This document shows, piece after piece, positions 53,561 through 61,321 of a DNA stretch of 64,000 bases (positions are counted from its first letter, which is position 1; each line of letters begins with the position of its first letter). Origin of the DNA: Spirochaetaceae bacterium (GTDB lineage Bacteria > Spirochaetota > Leptospiria > Leptospirales > Leptonemataceae); the NCBI GenBank assembly GCA_002729885.1, contig PBUB01000021.1, forward strand, positions 472,451 to 536,450, given 5' to 3'. A program made the translations under genes and the position numbers. The notes under the pieces were generated by a model. It saw nothing but the letters and a program-made list of their open reading frames with translations. It was not told the origin of the DNA and ran no database searches.

Positions 53561-54508
53561 CTAAAAGGAACGCGCAATTTCCAGGTCCCAGCAGCTGATT
53601 CCTGAGAAGATCATTTGCTGAGAACTTCCATCGTATTTGATGCGCCCGATGCTGTTTGTTCCGGTTTCGCAGTAGTACACCCACTGATTGGCCGTATCCA
53701 GAGCGATCCCAAAAGGGCTATTTAGACCAGAAGCGATTTGGGTGTCCCCGCTTCCGTCCGTACCCGCCTTACGGATGGCGCCGCCAGTCTGGTCGGTCCA
53801 GAATATTAAGCTCCGGTCCGAGTCCATCTCCAAATCTCTGGGATCTCCGGCAGTGGCTACAATCGGGGTGTAACCGGAAAAATCCAGCTCGGAACGGATG
53901 ATTTGCGTGTTGTCCGCCAGGTACAGCTTGCTATCTCTGGAATCAATGAAGAGCCCGCGGGGGCCGACCGGTGCCCCCAGCATGGTATGGCTGGTCCAAT
54001 CGGCTGTTGCAGAGTAAATGGTCGAGCTCCCACTATCGCTGATGTACAGGATCCCTGTAGATTCAGCAAAGAATATGCCATCTATATCGGAATAACCGTT
54101 GTCCAACACAGTGGCTGGGCCCGCAGGTAGGTCAGCTCGGTAAGCAGTGTTCTCAATTCCGCCCGTGAACCAGGCCCACTTTCTATCGGCGGAGATGAAC
54201 AGTATGTTCGGACTAACAGGGCCCGTGAACAGCAATCTTGACGTTCCCGATTCAATGCTGTCCAAATCGGACAGGTAGAGGCCGTTATCGTTCGAATCGC
54301 CCCAGTACACTGCGTTTGGTCGATAAAGGATTACGATCAAACTCATCAAAGAAGAATTGGAGCAACTCGGATCTTCCTGTCTGCAGTCCAGCGTCGAAAT
54401 ATTGCATTGAATTGCAAAGAGACAGGCCAGAGGAATTCCACTGAATAAGCTCCGGACGAATAGCCGCGATATGATTCGGATTAGACGATCCAACGAATGC
54501 TCCACCAT
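53561..54508 (-). CDS. YWTD/NHL beta-propeller lipoprotein, copy 2
   Basis: A 315-aa protein with a hydrophobic segment ending in LFAIQC (Cys35), then the linker element CRQEDPSCSNSSL and a propeller of about six blades (AVYWGDSNDNGLYL, GILYISDSGSS, KLYLADN, LIFWTDQTG, WVYYCETGTN). It is a distant paralogue of the gene at 50469, clearly related in the linker and blade pattern but diverged elsewhere. It opens the minus-strand lipoprotein island. Ligand and location are unknown; a surface or periplasmic binding role is inferred. Confidence 0.82.
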   Translation of the reverse strand: MVEHSLDRLIRIISRLFVRSLFSGIPLACLFAIQCNISTLDCRQEDPSCSNSSLMSLIVILYRPNAVYWGDSNDNGLYLSDLDSIESGTSRLLFTGPVSPNILFISADRKWAWFTGGIENTAYRADLPAGPATVLDNGYSDIDGIFFAESTGILYISDSGSSTIYSATADWTSHTMLGAPVGPRGLFIDSRDSKLYLADNTQIIRSELDFSGYTPIVATAGDPRDLEMDSDRSLIFWTDQTGGAIRKAGTDGSGDTQIASGLNSPFGIALDTANQWVYYCETGTNSIGRIKYDGSSQQMIFSGISCWDLEIARSF

Positions 54509-54760
54509 AATGCCAGTTCTGGATCCATCTGCCTGGTCCGGTAAAGCTCTTTTCCATAGTTAGTGCTAAATGGAACGTTCTATCAAACGCGGGGTTTTAA
54601 TTCACCGGGATCCTTTTCAGAGGCGCGGTCCACGAATGCCCCGTTTTGCGAGAAACATCTTCACCGGAAGAGAATGCCCGGGGGCCCGGGAAGAATCCGG
54701 ATCAAAAATTTCAATGTTCCTGCGCAATCACCAGGTCCCGGCGTCGCCGCCGAATAACAA

Positions 54761-54785
54761 AAAAGGCCGCTCAATGCGGCCTTTT
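54761..54785. terminator. Strong hairpin terminator downstream of the tRNA genes
   Basis: AAAAGGCCGC at 54761-54770 pairs perfectly with GCGGCCTTTT at 54776-54785 around 5 nt. On the minus strand the stem is followed by a run of six Ts. It ends the tRNA-Thr/tRNA-Tyr transcript. Confidence 0.9.
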
Positions 54786-54829
54786 CAAAGTTACCGGAGC
54801 GATTCCGGTGGTATATCATTTACTGGATG

Positions 54830-54912
54830 TGGGCAGGGAAGGATTCGAACCTTCGTAGACTCGCGTCGGCAGATTTACAGTCTGCTGCCATTAACCACTC
54901 GGCCACCTACCC
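54830..54912 (-). tRNA. tRNA-Tyr (GTA)
   Basis: The acceptor stem GGGTAGG/CCTGCCC folds with one G-U pair. The anticodon stem GCAGA/TCTGC presents loop CTGTAAA with anticodon GTA. A long variable arm is present, as expected for bacterial tRNA-Tyr, and the T-arm is GAAGG-TTCGAAT-CCTTC. The 3' CCA is not encoded. It lies 2 bp downstream of tRNA-Thr and is co-transcribed with it. Confidence 0.95.
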
Positions 54913-54914
54913 GA

Positions 54915-54991
54915 TGGTGCTGCCTGTAGGCCTCGAACCCACGACCTGCTGATTACAAGTCAGCTGCTCTACCAGACTGAGCTAAGGCAGC
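54915..54991 (-). tRNA. tRNA-Thr (TGT)
   Basis: The acceptor stem GCTGCCT/AGGCAGC, D-arm with GGTAGAGC, anticodon stem GCTGA/TCAGC with loop CTTGTAA (anticodon TGT) and T-arm GTGGG-TTCGAGG-CCTAC all form. The 3' CCA is encoded in the gene, unlike the adjacent tRNA-Tyr. It is first in the tRNA transcript. Confidence 0.95.
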
Positions 54992-55113
54992 GCTCGCAAG
55001 CACGGTCCCGGATAGGGCCTGGTGAGTCAAGCAAAGTAAAGCGATTGTCCTGCTGACCCCGGCTACTATTTTGGGATTTCTGGCACATCCATAGCCCGGA
55101 CAGAAGTACTATT

Positions 55114-55782
55114 ATGAAATTGGATCGATGGAAAGCTTTCTACGAGCGCACAAAGAAGGAAAAGGACTTAAGGTTCAAGATCTCGGTTGCCAGCCTTGTA
55201 ATTGTACTTCTGGGTGGCGCCATTCTGGCGGATGCCAATCCCTTCCGACTTCTTGTTCCCGGCACGCTCTATCCGTTTCCCGCCTATGATTCCAGAGATT
55301 CGGTACCAATCTATGCCATTCAGCGAGAATCTGGAAAGCTTATTCAGGTCGAAGTATCCGTGCTGATGGATGGCACAGCCAGAGATCGAGTTTATCGTCT
55401 GGCTGCTGCAGTGGCCAATCCGGCTTCCGGGTCCGTGCGGAATTTCAAGGAACTGGTATACGACGTTCCGTATCCTGCATTCAATCTTTCTGTTCAAAAG
55501 GTTTGGATCGAAAAAGGAAAGCTTGTTCTGGCTGTGGACGGGGCAAGCCTGAGACATGAGCTTCAGGATCGCTTCAAAGGAGAAAAGCTGGAAAACATGA
55601 AAGAGCCGGCTGCACTTCTGGACAGCTACTTTCGATGTCTTACCCTTACTCTGGCCGAGGCCAATCTGCAGGCAGACCAACCAATTCAATTTGTGTCTTA
55701 TAGTGTGAATCATGAAGAAGCTCTGGAAGAGTACAGGCCCTTTATGAAATTTTCATTTGATGCTCGCTACCCGGTAAAGTAG
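55114..55782 (+). CDS. Single-pass membrane protein of unknown function
   Basis: A 222-aa protein that I do not recognise. A basic N-terminus (KLDRWKAFYERTKKEKDLRFK) leads to one transmembrane helix (about 25-40), then an extracytoplasmic domain of about 180 residues. The pattern VEVSVLMDGTARDRVYRLAAAV and FNLSVQKVWIEKGKLVLAVDG faintly resembles GerMN/sporulation-type folds but not enough to name one. It lies just after the tRNA genes, on the opposite strand, and the deaminase gene follows 27 bp later, so the two may be co-transcribed. Confidence 0.65.
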   Translation: MKLDRWKAFYERTKKEKDLRFKISVASLVIVLLGGAILADANPFRLLVPGTLYPFPAYDSRDSVPIYAIQRESGKLIQVEVSVLMDGTARDRVYRLAAAVANPASGSVRNFKELVYDVPYPAFNLSVQKVWIEKGKLVLAVDGASLRHELQDRFKGEKLENMKEPAALLDSYFRCLTLTLAEANLQADQPIQFVSYSVNHEEALEEYRPFMKFSFDARYPVK

Positions 55783-55809
55783 CCTTTCTGCGAAAGGCTG
55801 GATGAATTC

Positions 55810-56184
55810 TTGAAACAATTAATCGAAACCGCACGCGGACTTGCAGGCGAATTCGCTCTTGCTCGCCCTTCCTTTACTGCGGCGGCCGTAGGTGCTGCCC
55901 TTCAGGCTTCCAACGGTAAGATTTACAGCGGAGTGTGCGTGGAGCTGGCCTGTGGCATTGGCTTTTGCGCCGAGCATGCGGCTATGGCAGAGATGTTAAA
56001 GGACCGGGAAACAGTCATCGATACCATCGTAGCATGCAAAGAAGATGGAATCGTTCCTCCTTGCGGTCGGTGTCGCGAAATGATGTATCAACTGGATGCG
56101 CGAAATCGCAATACTAGAATCATACTTGGTGCTGAGCGCACTGTAACCCTGAACGAGCTGTTACCCGAGCACTGGAAAATTTGA
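55810..56184 (+). CDS. Cytidine deaminase-like enzyme (Cdd/blasticidin-S-deaminase group)
   Basis: A 124-aa zinc hydrolase. FCAEHAAM carries the first zinc ligand and catalytic Glu, and VPPCGRCREMM gives the remaining two Cys ligands; the SGVCVELACGIG loop and C-terminal LNELLPEHW resemble the Cdd and blasticidin-S deaminase group. It should hydrolyse cytidine-like nucleosides in pyrimidine salvage. The start is TTG (55810). This is the second CDA-fold deaminase in the window, after the cytosine-type one at 44678. Confidence 0.86.
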   Translation: MKQLIETARGLAGEFALARPSFTAAAVGAALQASNGKIYSGVCVELACGIGFCAEHAAMAEMLKDRETVIDTIVACKEDGIVPPCGRCREMMYQLDARNRNTRIILGAERTVTLNELLPEHWKI

Positions 56185-56201
56185 TGCGACTCCGGGGATA
56201 G

Positions 56202-56990
56202 CTAAAGCGCCAGAGCGATAGCCACGTTGGCGGCAGCGTGCACCAGAAAAGGCCAGAGCAAAGAACCTGTTTGAATCCTTAAGGCCGATAGAGTGAATCC
56301 ACACAGCCAGTAATAAGCGGCCATTTCGAGATCCAGGGTGGTGGGCACATGCGCAGCAGTAAATATCAGGGCGGAGGTGGCATGTCCCAGCCAGTGCGGA
56401 TCCCTGCCAATTTTTGACGGAACCCATTGTCGAAACGCGATCTCTTCGAACAGGGGAGCGAATGCGATTCCAATGACCCAGATTGACATATGAAATGCAT
56501 CCATGCGAGGTGATCCCGGAAGCCAGTCCTGATTGATGCTGGCCAGAAGCATGGTAAGGGCCGTAAAGGCCAGAATGGAATGAAGCAGACTTTCCGGCCT
56601 TGTATCCAGGCGAAAGTACAGCTTTCGTTCAACGTTACTCAGCAAATAGATGGAAAAAGGAGCGAGAGCGGCCAGTAGCAGTGGTTGAAAAATATAGAAT
56701 CGCAGGAGCTTCTTGTCCGGAAACTCCAGTCCATGATAGATCAAAAGGCCCATCCAGATGAGCACGGCACCCATACCAATGAGCGCTGGATATGTTGGCC
56801 GCTGGCTTCCCAGCAAGCTACGGAGATCCCGGGCGATGCTTCTCTTTACCGCAGAGCTTTCTTTTTCGTACTGCTGATAGTTGTCATTCAGGCTATCTTT
56901 TTCTTCACTGGTAAGAAGGGATTTGAGCTCGGGTAGATGGCGTGTCATTCGCCAAAGTACTGATGCTCTGTATCTGTCCTGTTTTGCCAT
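56202..56990 (-). CDS. CPBP-family intramembrane metalloprotease (Abi/Rce1-like)
   Basis: A 262-aa membrane protein. A cytoplasmic N-terminal region of about 70 residues precedes several transmembrane helices with the CPBP motifs FEEIAFRQWVP (EExxxR), FTAAHVPT and the last metal-side HAAANV. Family members cleave prenylated or other membrane proteins, or serve in bacteriocin immunity. An in-frame GTG at 57011 could extend it by seven residues. It is divergent from asd with a very short shared upstream region. Confidence 0.87.
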   Translation of the reverse strand: MAKQDRYRASVLWRMTRHLPELKSLLTSEEKDSLNDNYQQYEKESSAVKRSIARDLRSLLGSQRPTYPALIGMGAVLIWMGLLIYHGLEFPDKKLLRFYIFQPLLLAALAPFSIYLLSNVERKLYFRLDTRPESLLHSILAFTALTMLLASINQDWLPGSPRMDAFHMSIWVIGIAFAPLFEEIAFRQWVPSKIGRDPHWLGHATSALIFTAAHVPTTLDLEMAAYYWLCGFTLSALRIQTGSLLWPFLVHAAANVAIALAL

Positions 56991-57035
56991 TGCCAGTGCC
57001 GGGCTTCTCACAAACCTGGTAATTGGAGGAAACCC

Positions 57036-58040
57036 ATGAAAGCCAGAAAATTAGCCATCGTTGGGGCCACCGGGGCCGTAGGGCAGGAGATGCTCAAGGT
57101 CCTGGAAAAAAGAGACTTCCCCTACGATGAACTTGTATTACTTGCATCGGCACGATCCGCCGGAAAGAAGATTACCTTTCGCGGTAAAGAGTATACGGTT
57201 CAAGAGCTGACGGAAAACGCTTTCGAAGGAATCGATCTGGCACTGTTTAGCGCTGGAGGCTCCATCACTAAAAAGTTTGCGCCCGCTGCTGTGAAGGCTG
57301 GTACAATTGTAGTGGATAATTCCAGTGCCTACCGCATGGATCCTGAAGTTCCTCTAATTGTTCCAGAGATCAATCCGGAGGATGCGAAAAAGCATAAAGG
57401 GATTCTTGCGAACCCAAACTGTTCTACCATTATTATGCTGATGGCGGTGTATCCCATCTACAAACTCTACGGAGTAAGAAGACTGGTTGTTTCTACCTAT
57501 CAGGCTGCTTCCGGAGCGGGGGCCGCAGCCATGCAGGAACTGGAGGATCAGGCCAAAGCCATGCTGGCCGGAGATCAACCGCCTACAGAGGCATTTCCAT
57601 TTCCTCTGGCATTTAACGTTTTTAGCCATAACTCTTCGCTGTATCCTGAAAATGGCTACAACCAGGAAGAAGTGAAGATGGTAAAAGAAAGCCATAAGAT
57701 TCTGGGAAGTAGTAATCTGAAGATCAGCCCTACCTGTATTCGAGTGGGCACATTTCGCGCCCATGCGGAATCCATCCATCTGGAGCTGGAAAAAGAAGGG
57801 GATCTGGATGAGATTCGCAAAGCCCTTTCCTCCTTTCCCGGCGTGCAGCTAAAGGACGATACAGAAAAGAATCATTTTCCCATGCCTCTGGAAGTTTCGG
57901 GTCAGGACGATGTATACGTTGGTCGTTTGCGCTGGGACCTGGATGATTCCGAGCATAAGAATCTGCAGCTCTTCTGTGTAGGCGATCAGCTACTGAAGGG
58001 CGCTGCTTTGAATGCAGTGCAAATTGCAGAAATACTTTAA
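57036..58040 (+). CDS. asd: Aspartate-semialdehyde dehydrogenase
   Basis: A 334-aa enzyme that reduces aspartyl phosphate to aspartate semialdehyde, supplying diaminopimelate, lysine, methionine and threonine. GATGAVGQEM binds NADP, ANPNCSTI holds the catalytic cysteine, and YQAASGAGA and PTCIRVGTFRAHAES (catalytic His) follow. A strong GGAGG lies 7 nt upstream of the ATG. The small winged-helix-like gene follows 58 bp later. Confidence 0.95.
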   Translation: MKARKLAIVGATGAVGQEMLKVLEKRDFPYDELVLLASARSAGKKITFRGKEYTVQELTENAFEGIDLALFSAGGSITKKFAPAAVKAGTIVVDNSSAYRMDPEVPLIVPEINPEDAKKHKGILANPNCSTIIMLMAVYPIYKLYGVRRLVVSTYQAASGAGAAAMQELEDQAKAMLAGDQPPTEAFPFPLAFNVFSHNSSLYPENGYNQEEVKMVKESHKILGSSNLKISPTCIRVGTFRAHAESIHLELEKEGDLDEIRKALSSFPGVQLKDDTEKNHFPMPLEVSGQDDVYVGRLRWDLDDSEHKNLQLFCVGDQLLKGAALNAVQIAEIL

Positions 58041-58098
58041 CTCAAGATAGCTCGTCGGGCCCACAGGCTCCGGCGGGCCATCTGAAGTTGAGGATACG

Positions 58099-58338
58099 AT
58101 GGACGAACGAGAGCAAGTACTGAAAGATATTCTCCAGATCTTTAAATCCAACGGCATCAAGGCAGGCGATGTCATGGATAAAAAGCAAATGATGGATGAG
58201 ATCAAGTCCTGGCCCCAGGACCGCAAGATGATGGTTCGCGATGCCTGGCATATGCTGGTAGGGAATGGCCTGATCCAGGAAGGGGATCCGGCAGGACCCA
58301 GGCTCACTCCCAGAGGCGAGCAATTCATGAATTCCTGA
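58099..58338 (+). CDS. Small winged-helix-like protein, unknown function
   Basis: A 79-aa protein. Alternating helices followed by LVGNGLIQEGDPAGPRLTPRG, a typical beta-hairpin wing, suggest a compact winged-helix domain as seen in small DNA-binding or adaptor proteins. GAGG lies before the ATG. No family is recognised. It probably shares a transcript with asd. Confidence 0.68.
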   Translation: MDEREQVLKDILQIFKSNGIKAGDVMDKKQMMDEIKSWPQDRKMMVRDAWHMLVGNGLIQEGDPAGPRLTPRGEQFMNS

Positions 58339-58636
58339 ACAGGCTGTGCCGAATTTCTCAATAGTCGAACAATGACTCTTCCTGGCCTGAAGTAGTACCG
58401 GCTGAATCTATTAGCTTTGTGTTGGACCTCTGGAACCGGGTTTCGTTCCATCCGGGCCTTTAATTCACAAAGTACATTTCTATTGCTCCCTTTCCTTTAA
58501 CTTCTATTGGCTTCGATTGCACCTCTGCCATCGCCATCCATGGAGTCTGTATCGTGGTGGTGCGACTCGGGTATGATTACCGGGGATCGCCCGAGCATTG
58601 GTTGACATGTAGGCCGGACGGTCTCATCTTATAGGT

Positions 58637-59185
58637 ATGAAAGTACTGGTTCCTCTGGCCGATGGTTTCGAAGAAATGGAAGGAATTATTATAATTGATG
58701 TCCTGCGCCGTGCCGGACTTGAGGTTCGCACAGCTTCCCTGAAACCGGGAGAGATCCTGGCATCGCGAAAAACTAGGCATATCGCAGATACTACCATCGA
58801 TGCCGTACGAAAAGAAACCTTTGATGCCGTGGTACTCCCCGGAGGTGCCGAAGGAGCCAGAAACCTGGCTGCCAACGCTGATCTGGCGGATATTCTTCAG
58901 GACATGAAAGGCAAAGGAAAACTGATCGGTGCTATCTGTGCGGCTCCCAACGTACTGCTACAGCATGGCATTCTGGGCGATCAGGACCGATTTACTTTGC
59001 ATCCTGGAACCAAACCGGAGCAATATGCCGGTCAGTACGATGCAGATGCCCGGGTGGTGCAATCCGGCAATATCTACACCAGCAAAGGGCCCGGAACTGC
59101 GTTTGAATTTGCTCTATCGATTGTGGAAGAACTATGCGGCAAGGAAATGCGAGATAAAGTAGCGGCTCCGATGTTCGTTGCCTGA
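58637..59185 (+). CDS. DJ-1/PfpI-superfamily protein
   Basis: A 182-aa protein of the DJ-1 branch. The conserved Glu lies in ADGFEEMEG, the reactive cysteine in GAICAAPNVL and the partner residue in TLHPG. Relatives act as protein or nucleotide deglycases, redox sensors or chaperones; assignment is debated. It is monocistronic and convergent with the small DUF2892 gene. The 298-bp region upstream has no recognisable gene. Confidence 0.9.
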   Translation: MKVLVPLADGFEEMEGIIIIDVLRRAGLEVRTASLKPGEILASRKTRHIADTTIDAVRKETFDAVVLPGGAEGARNLAANADLADILQDMKGKGKLIGAICAAPNVLLQHGILGDQDRFTLHPGTKPEQYAGQYDADARVVQSGNIYTSKGPGTAFEFALSIVEELCGKEMRDKVAAPMFVA

Positions 59186-59258
59186 CTTTGTTGGCCGACG
59201 ACCATGAAAGACTTCGCCGGCCCTGTGGATCGGCACAGACTTCCGAAGACTGCAGAAA

Positions 59259-59281
59259 CGCACCGCTGTATGAGCGGTGCG
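59259..59281. terminator. 9-bp perfect hairpin between convergent genes
   Basis: CGCACCGCT at 59259-59267 pairs exactly with AGCGGTGCG at 59273-59281. It lies between the convergent DJ-1/PfpI and DUF2892 genes and may terminate both. There is no T-tract. Confidence 0.55.
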
Positions 59282-59293
59282 AACCATCCTTAC

Positions 59294-59494
59294 TCAGTCG
59301 CCCTTCGTTGAAAGCTTGAGCGGCAGATAGAGGGGGCAGAATCCTACCAGACTGGTAAGGACAAATACGCCCCCCAGAACCAGAAGAACTATTCCCAGTG
59401 TTCCGGTAATGATTCCCTGCCAGTAAAGCACGCCAATGCCCACTGCAACCAGGACTCGCACTATTCGATCGATTATACCCATGTTAAGTTTCAT
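59294..59494 (-). CDS. DUF2892 small membrane protein
   Basis: A 66-aa protein. MKLNMGIIDRIVRVLVAVG, two hydrophobic helices and the ending GFCPLYLPLKLST are the DUF2892 (YgaP membrane-domain type) hallmarks. Some members are fused to rhodaneses and handle sulfur compounds; stand-alone ones have no known role. A 31-codon membrane-peptide frame lies 28 bp upstream on the same strand. Confidence 0.88.
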   Translation of the reverse strand: MKLNMGIIDRIVRVLVAVGIGVLYWQGIITGTLGIVLLVLGGVFVLTSLVGFCPLYLPLKLSTKGD

Positions 59495-59522
59495 TTTACT
59501 CTCCCGGGGTCAGAGCAGAAAT

Positions 59523-59618
59523 TCAATGAAAAGCCTCTATTAGCAAAACGGAGCCAGTTACCAGTCCAATGCAGAGTATGCATGCGAAAAGTAACTTGAG
59601 AAATTTGCTCCTGTCCAT
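59523..59618 (-). CDS. Possible 31-aa single-helix membrane peptide
   Basis: A short open frame starting MDRSKFLKLLFACILC and ending LLIEAFH. It has two to three positive charges followed by a helix of about 20 hydrophobic residues, the layout of a small membrane peptide. CTGGAAACA before the ATG is a fair ribosome-binding site. It lies 28 bp upstream of the DUF2892 gene and could be co-expressed. The length is too short for sequence to prove coding. Confidence 0.4.
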   Translation of the reverse strand: MDRSKFLKLLFACILCIGLVTGSVLLIEAFH

Positions 59619-59759
59619 TGTTTCCAGTCCTCTAATGCCCGATTAATATTCGCGCGGACCCCGCAGTATGTTTCAAGCTCTTTCTTGTTTGCAAAGATTC
59701 TGTTGCGATAGATTCGCAATATCGATTCTTACAGAACGGTACCCTGCTATGGTATTTTG

Positions 59760-60539
59760 CTAGATTTTTCTGATGTCCAGGAAAGCCCCGCTTGGACTGG
59801 CAGCCAGGTCATCCCATCGTTCCAGAATCCTTCTGGCGGCTTCCAGTGGATGGGGCATGTTGTCTGTGCCCCGGGCCTTTTGCAGTCTCTGAAGAGCGGG
59901 ATAGGTGCTGGTATCCTCAATTCTGGAAATGGTTTCCTGCATCGATGTATCGATGAGCCCCGGAGCCAGTGAGAGGAAGTGGATATTCGGCAATTCTTCG
60001 GAATAGAGTTTGATCAGCATATTCAATCCAGCTTTGGAAATGCTGTAGCCGGACCATCCCCGGTTTCCATTTACCGAAGCACCGGAAGATATAGCTACAA
60101 TATGATCTACATCGCAGGGGCAATCGGGAGAGGCCATTGAGTCGATGAGCACTTTATTGGACCACAGATTGACATCCGTAATCTGTCGCAGTTCCTGAAG
60201 GGTTGTGTTCTGCAGATCGTCAATACGACCCAGCATACCGGCGTTGAGCCACACCCTGTTTAAATGGATTCTATTGCTTTCGCTTTTCTCAGCAGGGGCG
60301 GAGCCTTGCTGTATCGCCGTCCTGTACCAGTCCCGTAAAAGTTGATAATACTGACGTAAACGCGCGGGCAGCTCATTAAGATCGGACAGATCGCAGGAGA
60401 AATGGTAATAACGATCCGGAAACTCTTCCTGGAGGGGGCTGGCACGGCGACTGAGGCCAGTGACCAGATGGCCCTGCTCCAGTAGAAATCTTCCCAGCCC
60501 ATAACCCAGTCCTGAACTGGTACCCGTGATTAACTCCAT
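59760..60539 (-). CDS. Short-chain dehydrogenase/reductase
   Basis: A 259-aa SDR. TGTSSGLGYGLG binds the nucleotide, LNAGMLG follows the fourth strand, and the catalytic Ser, Tyr and Lys lie in AISSGAS and YSISK. The start is very close to the Rossmann motif, as in classical SDRs. Substrate cannot be named. It lies 45 bp downstream of the PerR-like gene on the same strand and may be co-regulated with it. Confidence 0.88.
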   Translation of the reverse strand: MELITGTSSGLGYGLGRFLLEQGHLVTGLSRRASPLQEEFPDRYYHFSCDLSDLNELPARLRQYYQLLRDWYRTAIQQGSAPAEKSESNRIHLNRVWLNAGMLGRIDDLQNTTLQELRQITDVNLWSNKVLIDSMASPDCPCDVDHIVAISSGASVNGNRGWSGYSISKAGLNMLIKLYSEELPNIHFLSLAPGLIDTSMQETISRIEDTSTYPALQRLQKARGTDNMPHPLEAARRILERWDDLAASPSGAFLDIRKI

Positions 60540-60584
60540 GGACTTCTGGTAAAATCCTGGGACTGAGAAGCAACCTGTTTAGGA

Positions 60585-61115
60585 TTACTTCTGTTCTTCG
60601 GACTTCTTTTCTGCGAGTTTTCTGGATTTCAGGGTGCTTCGCTGAGAGCTACGGCAACAGCTGTTTTGCATGCCTTCCAGTCCGGATCCATCGCCGTTTA
60701 GCTTGCCTCGAACTATTATAGAAGTTTCCAGCACTTCGGCCCCTTCCAGGGCGCAACCTTCCAGAGTAGGGGCCTGAATCATATATTCCGGAAGGTCATA
60801 AATATTGCCGGAATCCACATCTACGAAGTGATGATGTTTCTCTGTATTGGAATCGTAATAAATGCGATCCGAGGAAAAAATTAGTTCACGAACTACATCC
60901 TTTTCTACAAAAAGTCTGAGGGTATTGTAGACAGTAGCCTGGCTGCACTTCTCATACTCGGAGTTCATTTTCTGGCGAATTTCCTCTGCGGATAGATGCT
61001 GAGGCTTTTCATAGAGCAAATGTGCTATCTCGATCCTCTGCGTGGTGGGATTGATCTCACGTTCCCGCAGTAGATCTGCGATTTCTCTCTTATTCAGCCC
61101 ATATTTTCCATTCAT
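60585..61115 (-). CDS. Fur/PerR-family metal-dependent repressor
   Basis: A 176-aa regulator. A winged-helix DNA-binding half (GLNKREIADLLRE, TTQRIEIAHLL, SQATVYNTLRLF) is followed by the metal-binding half with EKHHHFVDVDSGNIYDL. The two CxxC structural zinc motifs of classical Fur/PerR are missing, as in the Leptospira PerR type; the tail is basic. It probably senses peroxide or iron. I chose the ATG at 61115; the frame stays open to 61229 but this start begins directly before the DNA-binding domain. A palindrome lies 40 bp upstream and the SDR gene follows. Confidence 0.86.
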   Translation of the reverse strand: MNGKYGLNKREIADLLREREINPTTQRIEIAHLLYEKPQHLSAEEIRQKMNSEYEKCSQATVYNTLRLFVEKDVVRELIFSSDRIYYDSNTEKHHHFVDVDSGNIYDLPEYMIQAPTLEGCALEGAEVLETSIIVRGKLNGDGSGLEGMQNSCCRSSQRSTLKSRKLAEKKSEEQK

Positions 61116-61154
61116 GATAGCGAAACCTTTCTGATCCAGGGAGGACCATAATCT

Positions 61155-61168
61155 TTCTAAATGTAGAA
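61155..61168. promoter_or_regulatory. Candidate PerR/Fur operator (inverted repeat)
   Basis: TTCTA at 61155-61159 and TAGAA at 61164-61168 form a perfect 5-bp inverted repeat spaced by 4 nt, 40 bp upstream of the PerR-like start. The arm symmetry fits a dimer-binding site, but it does not match the textbook PerR or Fur box. Confidence 0.35.
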
Positions 61169-61321
61169 TTACTATCGGAAAGGATAGCCGGAGATTCATT
61201 AGAAGGCAAGAATTTTTCCCGGTAGACATGTCCAGGGCTAATCGAAAACCCTGGTCAAATCTGGGTGCTGTCCAGGCACGGCTGGCCTTGACAGGCCCTT
61301 TTCCATTCCATTTCTGGCTCT

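Noticed and set aside
54570..54929. Plus-strand frame of 119 codons over the terminator and tRNA-Tyr
   Set aside because: It crosses a strong terminator and a tRNA gene and has no protein family resemblance.
58601..58636. TTGACA element as a promoter for the DJ-1/PfpI gene
   Set aside because: A good -35 hexamer is present, but at 16-18 bp spacing the -10 match is only about 3 of 6, and the better TATAGG lies 22 bp away.
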